Origin: Candidatus Planktophila versatilis
Lineage (GTDB): Bacteria; Actinomycetota; Actinomycetes; Nanopelagicales; Nanopelagicaceae
Assembly: GCF_002288105.1 (NCBI RefSeq)
Contig: NZ_CP016774.1
Location: 1,240,001-1,304,000 of the forward strand
DNA length: 64,000 nucleotides
Direction: 5' to 3'
The translations under genes and the position numbers were made by a program. Shown here one piece after another: positions 1 to 8,091 of the stretch (position 1 is the stretch's first letter; each line of letters begins with the position of its first letter). Below the pieces are notes generated by a model. It was not told the DNA's origin, did not search any database, and saw only the letters and a program-made list of their open reading frames with translations.

Positions 1-1
1 A

Positions 2-865
2 TCGATAGAGATTTTCCGTGAAACGGCTGTGGGTTTCCGTAAACCGGTCATGATGTATTCAATCGGTAAGGATTCGACGGTACTTCTACACCTTGCTCGT
101 AAAGCTTTCTATCCGGCAGCTATTCCATTCCCATTGCTACATATAGATACCACGTGGAAGTTTAAAGAGATGATTGCTTTTAGAGATCGAGTGGTTGCGC
201 AAACCAATTCGAAACTTATTGTGCATACAAATCAAGCTGGCGTGGATGCAAATATCAACCCATTTACTACTGGAATTTCCGAATACACCCGTGTGATGAA
301 GACTGTTGCCCTACGTGAAGCACTTGATTTCCATGGTTTTGATGCTGCCATTGGTGGTTCACGTAGAGATGAAGAGAAGAGCCGGGCGAAAGAGAGAATC
401 TTTAGCGTTCGAGATCCTGGCCATCGTTGGAATCCGCGCGAACAACGCCCTGAACTGTGGAACACATATAACACTCGGCTAGGCCCAGGGCAGACTATGC
501 GCGTCTTTCCAATTTCTGACTGGACCGAAAATGACATTTGGCATTACATCCTGCAGGAGGGCATTGAAGTAAATCCACTGTACTTCGCCAAAGAACGACC
601 AGTAGTCAAACGTGGTGAACAATTAATAATGGTCGATGATGATCGTTACCCCTTGCAAGATGGTGAAACTCCATTTATGAAGCAGGTTCGCTTTCGCACG
701 CTGGGCTGTTATCCACTCACCGCAGCTGTTGAATCCAATGCTCTCACTATTGAGGATGTCGTTGAAGAAGTCTTGCAAGTAAAGCTTAGTGAACGTGCCA
801 CCCGATTAATTGACGGCGATAATGAAGATTCTATGGAGAAGAAGAAGTCCGAGGGGTACTTCTAA
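2..865 (+). CDS. cysD: Sulfate adenylyltransferase subunit 2 (5' partial)
   Basis: CysD is the small ATP-sulfurylase subunit. With CysN it adenylates sulfate to APS in the cytoplasm, the first step of sulfate assimilation. The PP-loop signature SIGKDS follows an in-frame stretch ([18 protein letters not shown]) that runs back to the window edge, so the true start lies outside the window and a GTG at 29 is an internal codon. HLARKAFYP, the CysD core with [15 protein letters not shown], and the C-terminal RxxDxDxxxSMEKKKxEGYF-type tail are all present. The stop overlaps the cysNC start by one base (TAATG), so the two are translationally coupled. The assignment is firm; only the N-terminus is missing. 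Confidence 0.96.
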   Translation, partial: SIEIFRETAVGFRKPVMMYSIGKDSTVLLHLARKAFYPAAIPFPLLHIDTTWKFKEMIAFRDRVVAQTNSKLIVHTNQAGVDANINPFTTGISEYTRVMKTVALREALDFHGFDAAIGGSRRDEEKSRAKERIFSVRDPGHRWNPREQRPELWNTYNTRLGPGQTMRVFPISDWTENDIWHYILQEGIEVNPLYFAKERPVVKRGEQLIMVDDDRYPLQDGETPFMKQVRFRTLGCYPLTAAVESNALTIEDVVEEVLQVKLSERATRLIDGDNEDSMEKKKSEGYF

Positions 866-2688
866 TGTCCGGTGCAATTGTTCGCCTCTTAACCTGTGGC
901 AGTGTCGATGATGGTAAATCAACTCTCATTGGCCGCCTATTAGTTGAAACAGATAGCATCCCGCACGACACAGTCGGCGCGGCAAGGAAAGTACGTCGCA
1001 CAGGTTCGACTATCCCTGCTGGAGAAATTGACTTCAGCCTTCTGACTGATGGGCTTGAAGCTGAGCGCGAACAAGGAATTACTATCGATGTCGCTTATCG
1101 ATCAATGAATCTTTTGGATGGTAAACGACTAATTATCAGCGATGCTCCAGGCCATGAGCAGTACACACGTAACATGGTGGTTGCAGCATCACGTGCAGAT
1201 ATAGCACTGGTTTTAGTTGATGGAATCAAGGGCGTGCGCACACAGACGTTGCGCCACTTAACAATCTGTTCTTTGATGGGCGTTTCCCGAGTAATTGTTG
1301 CCATCAATAAATTAGATGCTGTCGGTTTTGATAAGAAAGTCTTTGATGACATCTCAGCCGAGATTCAGAAAACTATCGATCGGCTTGAGCTCACAGATGT
1401 TCACATCATCCCGCTGAGTGCGTTGGCGGGCGATAATGTTGTTTTCCGCAGCGAAAATATGAACTGGTATTCAGGAAAAACCCTTATTGAGAGCATCCAA
1501 GACTGGAGCGAACCAGTTGACCATGAAGCACGGGGGTTGATGCGGATTCAGATGATTGCTCGAGCTGAAAATTTTCGCGGGGTTTCAGGAACTGTCCGTC
1601 GTGGAAGTTTCAGTAAAGGTGATGAAGTTACGATTTTTCCGAGCATGCAGAAGGCAAAGATTTCCTCGATAGTTACCTTTAATGAGGAGAGCGAGCACGC
1701 CCCCACTGATTCGGCAGTCACTTTGGTACTAACGCCTGAAGTTGATGCAACCCGTGGAGACATCATTGCCCAGTCAACTGAAGATTTAATACCTTCTGAT
1801 CGCTTAGCTGCCCACATTGTCTGGCTCAATGAAGAACCCCTCATACATAGTCGTTCTTACTTACTGGTGAGTGGCGCAACCACGACCCCGGCAATTGTTA
1901 CAAAAATCCGCCACAAGATTGATGTAAATACGGGTGAACATATCTCTTCAGATGTTCTACAGATGAATGAAATTGGCGATGTTGAAGTAGCCACAGATAT
2001 CCCAGTAGTCATGCGACCTTATACGGATTCGAGAGAATTTGGTAATTTCATTCTTGTCGACCGACTGACCTTAAAAACAGTTGGTGCTGGAATGGTCCGT
2101 CACTCTCTTCGACGCGCCTCGAACGTTACGCACCAGGATTATGAAATAACAAAAGCCCAACGTGGGGTCCAAAAGTCTCAGAAAGCGCGCGTAATTTGGC
2201 TCACCGGTCTTTCAGGTTCAGGTAAGTCAACAATTGCTAATGCGCTAGAGCAACGGCTGTTTGCTTCAGGTGCTCACGCGTATGTTTTAGATGGTGACAA
2301 CTTACGATTAGGCCTAAATATGGATCTCGGATTTACACCAGAAGATCGCGCCGAGAATGTGCGACGAGTATCTGAGGTTGCAAAGCTAATGGTTGATGCT
2401 GGCCTTATTGTCATTACCGCTCTGGTGAGTCCATTTGAGGTCGACCGACAGCGCGCAAAGAGTATCTTTGACGATGGTGAGTTCCTGGAAGTTTTTGTTG
2501 ATACACCAGTTGAAACATGTCGTTCCCGAGATCCAAAAGGTTTATATAAGAAATCTGCTGCTGGACAGATTCCAAACTTCACTGGTGTGGGACAAGACTA
2601 TGAAAGACCTCTCGCTCCAGATTTGCACCTTGATGGAACCGCGTCAGTTGCAGACAATGTGGAGAAAATAATTAAGATTCTGTTATGA
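865..2688 (+). CDS. cysNC: Bifunctional sulfate adenylyltransferase subunit 1 / adenylylsulfate kinase
   Basis: This is a fusion of CysN (GTPase subunit of ATP sulfurylase) and CysC (APS kinase, APS + ATP to PAPS). The GTPase part has the P-loop GSVDDGKST at residues 12-20, the G3 motif DAPGH at 93-97 and NKLD at 148-151, followed by EF-Tu-like beta-barrel domains to about 430. The kinase part starts near 441 with its own P-loop GLSGSGKS at 448-455. At 607 aa it matches the usual length of actinobacterial CysNC. It overlaps cysD by 1 nt and the downstream permease by 4 nt (ATGA), so all three form one operon that delivers PAPS or APS for cysteine synthesis. Confidence 0.96.
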   Translation: MSGAIVRLLTCGSVDDGKSTLIGRLLVETDSIPHDTVGAARKVRRTGSTIPAGEIDFSLLTDGLEAEREQGITIDVAYRSMNLLDGKRLIISDAPGHEQYTRNMVVAASRADIALVLVDGIKGVRTQTLRHLTICSLMGVSRVIVAINKLDAVGFDKKVFDDISAEIQKTIDRLELTDVHIIPLSALAGDNVVFRSENMNWYSGKTLIESIQDWSEPVDHEARGLMRIQMIARAENFRGVSGTVRRGSFSKGDEVTIFPSMQKAKISSIVTFNEESEHAPTDSAVTLVLTPEVDATRGDIIAQSTEDLIPSDRLAAHIVWLNEEPLIHSRSYLLVSGATTTPAIVTKIRHKIDVNTGEHISSDVLQMNEIGDVEVATDIPVVMRPYTDSREFGNFILVDRLTLKTVGAGMVRHSLRRASNVTHQDYEITKAQRGVQKSQKARVIWLTGLSGSGKSTIANALEQRLFASGAHAYVLDGDNLRLGLNMDLGFTPEDRAENVRRVSEVAKLMVDAGLIVITALVSPFEVDRQRAKSIFDDGEFLEVFVDTPVETCRSRDPKGLYKKSAAGQIPNFTGVGQDYERPLAPDLHLDGTASVADNVEKIIKILL

Positions 2689-3440
2689 ATTGGCTTCTCT
2701 TTGCCCTCGTAGGGTCAGCAGCTCAGTTAATTGATGGCTCTCTGGGAATGGGTTTTGGACTCACAAGTTCGACTCTCTTGGTCACGCTAGGGGCATCTGC
2801 AGTGGTTGCCTCTACCGCTGTTCATATCGCTGAAATTGGTACGACTCTCGCATCCGGTGCTTCTCACTGGCATGCTGAGAATATAGATAAGAAGATTCTT
2901 CTCAGGTTGGCTATTCCAGGAGGAATTGGCGCGTTCTTAGGGGCCACATTCCTTACATTTATTGATCTATCTAGTTCAAAGATATTCATTTCCACCCTCT
3001 TACTTTTCTTGGGTTTCTTACTTCTCTATCGCAATGTATTTAAGACCGAACCACAAACTAATTTGTTGGAGATAAAAAATCCGCGTTTTCTCACCTACCT
3101 TGGTTTCACTGGTGGATTTGTTGATGCATCAGGTGGTGGAGGTTGGGGCCCAATTGTTACGCCAACTCTGATGACAACGACAACGACTGAACCTCGTAAA
3201 GTTATCGGAACAGTGAGTGCAGCAGAATTTGTCGTTGCACTTTCTGCTTCTGCCGGATTCTTGGCACAGATTGGGCGCATTGATATTAATTGGTCAACAG
3301 TTGGCGGATTGGCACTTGGTGGAGTCATTGCCGCCCCAGTTGCAGCGCGCCTAGTTGGCCGTTTACCCGCAAAGTATCTTGGAATTATCGTGGCGGTAGG
3401 AATTATTGTTTTGAATGCAATCCAGATAATTCGTGCGTAA
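2685..3440 (+). CDS. TauE/SafE-family membrane permease, sulfur operon
   Basis: This is a 251-aa hydrophobic protein with about eight membrane segments in two repeated halves. Its glycine-rich motifs (DGSLGMGFG near residue 20; GGFVDASGGGGWGP near 145) are typical of the TauE/SafE (DUF81) anion permease family. Members move sulfite, sulfoacetate, sulfonates or possibly sulfate. The start ATG overlaps the cysNC stop by 4 nt, so it is co-translated with the sulfate-activation enzymes. It is therefore probably the sulfate or sulfite transporter of this pathway. Direction and substrate cannot be read from the sequence. No other sulfate transporter is visible in the window. Confidence 0.85.
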   Translation: MNWLLFALVGSAAQLIDGSLGMGFGLTSSTLLVTLGASAVVASTAVHIAEIGTTLASGASHWHAENIDKKILLRLAIPGGIGAFLGATFLTFIDLSSSKIFISTLLLFLGFLLLYRNVFKTEPQTNLLEIKNPRFLTYLGFTGGFVDASGGGGWGPIVTPTLMTTTTTEPRKVIGTVSAAEFVVALSASAGFLAQIGRIDINWSTVGGLALGGVIAAPVAARLVGRLPAKYLGIIVAVGIIVLNAIQIIRA

Positions 3441-3574
3441 AACTCGCTGAAACACGCATTAGTTGCAAGTTTTCACCACTTCATAGATAATTGGGTTGCG
3501 TTCATTCGCAAAACCAAAGGAGAGTACTTCTCAAACGGTTTCTAAATCAGAAACATTTGCCGTACAGCTTTACA

Positions 3575-4981
3575 ATGACTACACAAGCAGCGATCCAATC
3601 GCAACATGCAGCAACACACCGATACGTACCGTCCACATCAACTCCAGTTTCGCCAGAAAAAGTAGCTTCTGTACTTAAGGCTGAATGGGAATTATTCACA
3701 CAAGGCACCAAAGCATCTGAGACTGAGAGCAAGCGGGCATTTAACTCACTGCCACTTGGCGTCACCTCTAGCTTCCAGCACTGGGATCCCTACCCAATCT
3801 CCATCTCATCGGCCAAGGGCGCATATATGACCGATGTCGACGGTCGCCAATTACTCGACCTCTCTATGGGCTTTGGCGCAATGCTCGCCGGCCACCTGAA
3901 CCCAATTGTGATTGAAGAGATTGAAGCCTCCCTGAAACAAGGCATGCTCTTTGTGACTCCCTCCCCAACCTCAACTGATGCAGCAGAGCGAATCTGTAAG
4001 CGCTTTGGAATCGACCAAGTTCGATTTACCAATTCAGGCACCGAATCAACGATGTATGCCGTCCGAGTTGCCCGCTCTGCGACCCAGAAGATGGGCATTC
4101 TAAAAATTGAGGGTGGCTACCACGGTAGCTATGACCCATTTGTAGTTTCTTCCAAGCCACCGGTTGCAGAAGCTGGAGACGCTGAAGAGCCAACTCCTTA
4201 TATTGATTCAAATCTGGTGCCCGGAGATATCTATGTCGTTCCATTTAATAACATTGAAGCCCTCGAGCGTATGTTTGCAAGCAACGCAAATAAAATTGCC
4301 TGCTTCATCGTCGAGCCTGTTCTAGAGAACATTGCAATTGTTCTTCCTGATGCAGGTTATCTCGAGCGAGTTCGTGAACTCTGCGATCAATACAACGTCA
4401 TCCTGATCTTTGATGAAGTGAAAACTGGACTCACAGCGGGTGCACACGGTGCATCTGCTCGACTCGGCGTAAAGCCAGATCTCATCACTCTTGCAAAATC
4501 TATAGGTGGCGGACTTCCACTTGCCGCCTTCGGTGGCAAGAAGAAATACATGGACTTTGTCAGCAACGGAAAAATGGCACACTTTGGAACATTTAACGGT
4601 AACCCGCTTGCAATGGCGGGTGTCCGTGCCATAGATCGTATTTGTACCGATGAGGCACTCGCAGCAGCTGAAGAGTTGAACCTGCAAGCACTAACTCGCA
4701 TCGGTCAGATTATCGATGAATACCAACTTCCAGCACATACTGTCGGTTTTGGTGTGAAGGGCTGCGTTACCTGGTCAACAACACCAGTTCGCAACTATCG
4801 TGACTACAAAGCAACTGACTTTGGTATCGCAGAAGCACATTGGTTATTCGCCCTCAACCGCGGAATCATCACTCCGCCAGGACTTGATGAGCAATGGTTA
4901 ATTTCACTGGCACATGGCCAGGCTGAAATTGATTTACTTGTTGAAGATTTCCGAGAGTTTGCTAAAGCAATAAGAGCGTAA
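3575..4981 (+). CDS. Class III aminotransferase, glutamate-1-semialdehyde aminomutase-like
   Basis: This PLP enzyme of fold type I has the family core NSGTESTMYAVRVAR, a DEVKTG motif (Asp binding the PLP ring nitrogen) and the Schiff-base lysine in TLAKSIGGGLPLAAFGG. The whole resembles HemL-type aminomutases and related ethanolamine- or beta-amino-acid-type transaminases. I chose ATG 3575 (468 aa). The longer frame from TTG 3491 adds 28 residues with no family character. There is no good Shine-Dalgarno before 3575, so it may be leaderless. A true heme-pathway HemL normally sits with other hem genes, which are absent here, so the substrate is uncertain. Its last 23 codons are partly duplicated at 7933-8004 across the tRNA-Arg insert. 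Confidence 0.8.
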   Translation: MTTQAAIQSQHAATHRYVPSTSTPVSPEKVASVLKAEWELFTQGTKASETESKRAFNSLPLGVTSSFQHWDPYPISISSAKGAYMTDVDGRQLLDLSMGFGAMLAGHLNPIVIEEIEASLKQGMLFVTPSPTSTDAAERICKRFGIDQVRFTNSGTESTMYAVRVARSATQKMGILKIEGGYHGSYDPFVVSSKPPVAEAGDAEEPTPYIDSNLVPGDIYVVPFNNIEALERMFASNANKIACFIVEPVLENIAIVLPDAGYLERVRELCDQYNVILIFDEVKTGLTAGAHGASARLGVKPDLITLAKSIGGGLPLAAFGGKKKYMDFVSNGKMAHFGTFNGNPLAMAGVRAIDRICTDEALAAAEELNLQALTRIGQIIDEYQLPAHTVGFGVKGCVTWSTTPVRNYRDYKATDFGIAEAHWLFALNRGIITPPGLDEQWLISLAHGQAEIDLLVEDFREFAKAIRA

Positions 4982-4988
4982 AGAAGAA

Positions 4989-5019
4989 AAGCCCCAAGTG
5001 TGAAAGGCACTCGAGGCTT
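4989..5019 (-). terminator. Hairpin terminator left behind at the left island end
   Basis: The hairpin has stem AAGCC/GGCTT with an inner AGTG/CACT stem and loop TGAAAGG. Read on the minus strand it is followed by CTTTTCTTCTTT, so it is a Rho-independent terminator facing left. It would have ended the tRNA-Arg transcript before the insert separated them. A second copy with compensating stem changes lies at 8012-8042. It may also terminate the aminotransferase mRNA from the other side. Confidence 0.65.
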
Positions 5020-5068
5020 AACTTGTGCGCGCGAAGGGATTCGAACCCCTAACCTTCTGATCCGTAGT
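5016..5068. repeat. Left attachment repeat (attL-like), 3' half of tRNA-Arg(ACG)
   Basis: These 53 bases are identical to 8039-8091. Bases 5026-5068 equal the last 43 nt of tRNA-Arg(ACG) on the minus strand, from the discriminator through the T-arm to the anticodon. The similarity stops abruptly after CCGTAGT in the anticodon loop, where the intact gene continues with CAGATG. This copy is a truncated, non-functional tRNA. Such a repeat of a tRNA 3' end is the classical scar of integration by a tyrosine recombinase. Confidence 0.85.
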
Positions 5069-5393
5069 TTCTCTTCACGCTGGTCTCAGCGTATCTCTAA
5101 GTATCTAGTTCTTCGTTCTTTTGCCGCAATTAAGCGTGGAGACGCTCTCACTGGTTCTCCAAGTTTCAGGCTTAATCTGTGTGATTGAAAGCAATTTGAA
5201 AGCAAAGATTTAAACAAAGTTTTTTGCTATCTGAGTGGAGAAGTATCTCCACCCCAATGAGTAGAAACATGAATGCAACATAGCAGGTGCATTCTCAACC
5301 ATCGGACCAGAGTTCGATTTGTTGCTCACAGGACACGACGACAAATACCTCAACAGGCTTGGATGAATATCCAACTTTTCCAGATGCAACAGG
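5069..5393. other. Non-coding stretch inside the island, left end
   Basis: I see no convincing gene in these 325 bases. Just inside the repeat lies the perfect inverted repeat ACGCTG-GTCT-CAGCGT (5077-5092). There is a tandem direct repeat at 5185-5205 and another hairpin GTGGAGA-AGTA-TCTCCAC (5235-5252). The density of small repeats next to the junction would fit recombinase or accessory-protein binding sites, but this is speculative. Confidence 0.4.
5185..5205. repeat. Tandem direct repeat TTGAAAGCAA x2
   Basis: TTGAAAGCAA occurs at 5185-5194 and again at 5196-5205, an 11-bp period, about 120 bp inside the left attachment repeat. Short direct repeats at this distance are typical of integrase arm-type sites, but no integrase is encoded here. 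Function is unknown. Confidence 0.45.
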
Positions 5394-6776
5394 GTGGAAT
5401 ACAATCATTGCATGATACAAAACCTAGTTTTAGGCGCTGGGCCCGTAGGGATAGTAGTTACAGAGCGACTCGCGGCAGCAGGCTGCGAAGTAGTAACTGT
5501 CGATTCGGGGCAAGGATTGCCAGCGCTTCGCGCGTCAACGGTTGTAAATTCAAATGTCGACTTCAAAAATGTACGTGAAATGCCAAGCCTTTTTGGTGGG
5601 TCAAAATTTCATTGGGGTGGTGCGTGCATGGGATTTCCATTGAAAGACCTCAGTCGTCCCTCACCCGATTCTCTAATGTGGTCAAATATGGAGCCTGGCT
5701 ACAAAATTGTTTCCGAGATGCTTGAAATCAATGGATTCGATTTCATAAAGAATGTCCCGGTTGAGAATAATCCATCTAGCGATTCAAATTTTGATTCCCA
5801 AGTATTCGAACTTTGCTACGCATACGTTGTAAAAGATTCAAAAATGAAGAAAAATTCTAAAAACTTAAAGTCAAGCCCAGGTGTCAAATTTATAAAGAAC
5901 GCAATTGCGCTGAGTTTAGAGGATTCAGGCGAATTTGTAACTGTGCGCATGATTCGATTCGGCGAAACAGATGAGTTTGAAGTTCGCGCCAAACGTGTCT
6001 TCGTGTGCTTAGGAACCATTGAGACTACAAGACTTCTAATGAATTCCGTGAAATCGACGGAAAATGGGGATTTAGCAGCCCTTGGTAGAAATCTGTCAGA
6101 TCACCTCACTATTAAATTAGGATCTGTTAAATTCTCGGGATTGTTTCAATGGGCGCCACTAATTGATTATTCGGAAAATCAGGATGGCTCGCGCCTTTGG
6201 CCTAGATGGTCTATTTCAAATCAGCCCAAAGAATTTGACTCTCTTCGAGGTTTTATTTATTTTACTAATATAAACCACGGTGGGCCTCGAGTATCCTTCC
6301 GAAATCCACGTGGTGACTCTGAATTTTATGGGATGAAGAGTAACGGTGACTCAAGTAAAGGGTCTGTCGAAGCTGACATAAACCTATTTATTGAATCGCC
6401 AAACAGTCCGGAGAGAGGTATCAGTCTGGAAACGGACGAAGGCTTCACTCCTAGAATTCCAGGAATTAGAATCGATTTTGACATCTCATCTGATGAATGG
6501 AATTTAATTATTCGATACGGAAAGTGGTTACTCTCTTGTATTGATGCTATGCCGGGAGTGGAAAACGTTGTTCAAAGGCAAGGCCTGAATATTGAAGATC
6601 TGCAGACAAGTAATCACCCCAGTGGCACCCACCCGGCAGAAATTTCTTCATTGCCAAACGTGTATCCAATCAGTGCTGGGATCTTACCTCGGGCTTCTGC
6701 GACCCACCCCACCATGGCGACGCTTGCTATAGCGGTTGTTACCGTAGATAAGCTGCTCGGTCGGAAGCACTTATAA
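5394..6776 (+). CDS. GMC-like FAD-dependent oxidoreductase (island cargo)
   Basis: The N-terminal FAD-binding Rossmann motif LGAGPVGIVVTERLAAAG is followed by the conserved GGSKFHWGGACMGFP stretch. The C-terminal block HPSGTHPAE...YPISAGILPRASATHPTM corresponds to the GMC_oxred_C region, with its active-site histidine and FAD-contacting tail. This is a cytoplasmic-type oxidoreductase of about 460 aa without a signal peptide. GMC relatives oxidise alcohol or sugar hydroxyls, and family members of this size also occur in surface polysaccharide loci. The GTG at 5394 and the ATG at 5412 are both possible starts; GGGTGG at 5392-5397 suits the ATG better. It converges on the next gene with 27 bp between them. 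Substrate is unknown. Confidence 0.75.
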   Translation: MEYNHCMIQNLVLGAGPVGIVVTERLAAAGCEVVTVDSGQGLPALRASTVVNSNVDFKNVREMPSLFGGSKFHWGGACMGFPLKDLSRPSPDSLMWSNMEPGYKIVSEMLEINGFDFIKNVPVENNPSSDSNFDSQVFELCYAYVVKDSKMKKNSKNLKSSPGVKFIKNAIALSLEDSGEFVTVRMIRFGETDEFEVRAKRVFVCLGTIETTRLLMNSVKSTENGDLAALGRNLSDHLTIKLGSVKFSGLFQWAPLIDYSENQDGSRLWPRWSISNQPKEFDSLRGFIYFTNINHGGPRVSFRNPRGDSEFYGMKSNGDSSKGSVEADINLFIESPNSPERGISLETDEGFTPRIPGIRIDFDISSDEWNLIIRYGKWLLSCIDAMPGVENVVQRQGLNIEDLQTSNHPSGTHPAEISSLPNVYPISAGILPRASATHPTMATLAIAVVTVDKLLGRKHL

Positions 6777-6803
6777 GATTTTGGACCTGACCCTAGTTTT
6801 GAG

Positions 6804-7778
6804 TTAATTCTTAAAGTTGCGTATGAATCGAATACCTTTTATGAGCATTTTTCCCCCTGGTACGGAAACAATTAGCTTTCGAGCTTTTCGAAAAATCCGC
6901 GGGATAATCAAATGAGATTGATCCCAGCAGGAAAGTTGTTCGAAAACAATTGCTTCATCAATTGAAGGAAATGCCATTTCCTTGGAAAAAATCAACTTGC
7001 GGAGGCCAAGCATTAAGCCAATTCGTTTCCACTCATCCATGCTGCTCAGTGGCGAGCTCCGAGTAAGGGAGCCATCTGATCCAATTGATTCAAAAGATTC
7101 CCCTAGCACGCCTTTTGCGTAGTCTACTGTACGTGTAGAAACAAAATTGGAATCGCGCACGAGCCTACCAAAAGTTGAAAGCACAAAACCACCAGCCTTA
7201 TTTGGATTCTTACTTCCCCAAATAATATACGCACGTAACCGAGAATCAAGAAAAATCCAGGGGAAGGAGTCCGAAAGCGACCATGGGGAAATGCGAAACA
7301 ATTTTCGGTTAGCGACATAAGACATCAAGGCAGTCCCGTGGTAGTAGTAAAGCCCGTGTTTAATGAATACAACCGCCGGTTTAAGGTCTTTTATGTCGTC
7401 AAGCCAGGGAATTAACACAGAGTCCTCGAGGACATTAAATTGAATCTGATAAAGCCATTCGAGTGATTTTAACTCGGATTGAATCATTGAAATGGGAGTG
7501 TCAACAAGAATCGAGGCTGGCTTACCTTTAGTTAGAATTGTGGACAACATTTGAAAAACTTCTCCTGTTGGGAGACTGCAGAGCAGTATGGAATCGGAAA
7601 TAAAATCTTGGGGTAATTCCGAAATGTTCGAGAAACATTCAATCGCTTCATGTCCCGGGACGCTACTTGGTTTTCTCCTCACAATAGCAATGTCTTCAGG
7701 GCTTACTCCACAACCAATGAGTGCTGGAAGTACGTCATTTTGAACTCGCCAACCAGCGCCCAGCACGAGTATTTTCAT
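6804..7778 (-). CDS. Rossmann-fold protein, divergent Gfo/Idh/MocA-like (island cargo)
   Basis: This 324-aa protein starts with a dinucleotide-binding motif VLGAGWRVQNDVLPAL, close to the GxGxxxxxxLPAL opening of Gfo/Idh/MocA dehydrogenases. The usual EKP motif is replaced by VDTPIS, which keeps an acidic residue and the proline but not the lysine. The C-terminal half has no pattern I recognise and ends in a basic tail (RFIRNFKN). It faces the GMC-like oxidoreductase tail to tail inside the tRNA-Arg insert, so the two were probably gained together. A redox or sugar-nucleotide role is a guess; lack of the lysine may mean a non-catalytic or altered enzyme. Confidence 0.55.
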   Translation of the reverse strand: MKILVLGAGWRVQNDVLPALIGCGVSPEDIAIVRRKPSSVPGHEAIECFSNISELPQDFISDSILLCSLPTGEVFQMLSTILTKGKPASILVDTPISMIQSELKSLEWLYQIQFNVLEDSVLIPWLDDIKDLKPAVVFIKHGLYYYHGTALMSYVANRKLFRISPWSLSDSFPWIFLDSRLRAYIIWGSKNPNKAGGFVLSTFGRLVRDSNFVSTRTVDYAKGVLGESFESIGSDGSLTRSSPLSSMDEWKRIGLMLGLRKLIFSKEMAFPSIDEAIVFEQLSCWDQSHLIIPRIFRKARKLIVSVPGGKMLIKGIRFIRNFKN

Positions 7779-7932
7779 TACGCTACACCCACTAACCTTA
7801 AAAGTATTTCGTAGAGTAACTGCATAATTTGTCTCCCGAGATTTGATTTATTTTGCGTCACACCAGATAGTTAGAGTTTCACAGATGAGCGAAGTCTCAT
7901 ATGCTCAGCATAGTCATTTCAGAATACCTAAG

Positions 7933-8004
7933 GCACATCGCTTGCCTGAAATTGATTTACTTGTTGAGAATTTCCACAAGTTTGCGAATGCATTCAGAGG
8001 TTGA
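7933..8004 (+). pseudogene. Relic of an aminotransferase C-terminus
   Basis: Read in frame to the TGA at 8002, these 24 codons give AHRLPEIDLLVENFHKFANA followed by FRG. The aminotransferase ending at 4981 closes with AHGQAEIDLLVEDFREFAKA and IRA. Fourteen of 23 residues match and the position relative to the tRNA is the same. Upstream of 7933 the similarity disappears. It is a stranded gene tail from a related but diverged genome, brought with or left by the tRNA-Arg insert. Confidence 0.75.
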
Positions 8005-8011
8005 AAAAGAA

Positions 8012-8042
8012 AAGCCCCCGGTGTGAAAGGCACCGATAGCTT
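8012..8042 (-). terminator. Terminator of tRNA-Arg(ACG)
   Basis: Stem AAGC/GCTT with inner CGGTG/CACCG and loop TGAAAGG is followed on the minus strand by CTTTTCTTTTT. It lies 7 nt beyond the tRNA 3' end, so it ends the tRNA-Arg transcript. Compared with the copy at 4989-5019 the inner stem changed from AGTG/CACT to GGTG/CACC on both sides, a covariation that supports a working RNA hairpin. Confidence 0.75.
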
Positions 8043-8091
8043 AACTTGTGCGCGCGAAGGGATTCGAACCCCTAACCTTCTGATCCGTAGT
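8039..8091. repeat. Right attachment repeat (attR-like)
   Basis: This is a 53-bp perfect copy of 5016-5068. It contains the 3' 43 nt of the intact tRNA-Arg and 10 nt of flanking sequence up to the terminator stem. Identity ends at the same anticodon-loop base as in the left copy. The intact tRNA is therefore rebuilt at this junction. Confidence 0.85.

Larger units (their letters stand above)
5016..8091. mobile_element. Small genomic island in tRNA-Arg(ACG), no integrase
   Basis: This is about 3.0 kb of extra DNA between two copies of the tRNA-Arg 3' half, with the intact tRNA at the right end. Cargo is a GMC-like oxidoreductase (plus strand) and a Rossmann-fold protein (minus strand), converging. 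There is also about 320 bp of non-coding DNA next to the left repeat and a relic of an aminotransferase 3' end next to the right repeat. No integrase, excisionase, replication or transfer gene is present. It must be a remnant, a satellite mobilised in trans, or a block exchanged by homologous recombination. The boundary calls are direct observations; the history is inference. Confidence 0.75.

Noticed and set aside
5000-5188. Plus-strand ORF starting MKGTRGLTCAREGIRTPNLL
   Set aside because: It is a translation of the antisense of the tRNA-Arg fragment, a well-known spurious protein type; the same happens at 8023-8208 over the intact tRNA.
5235-5252. Hairpin GTGGAGA-AGTA-TCTCCAC as a terminator
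   Set aside because: No U-tract on either strand directly after the stem and no gene ends nearby.
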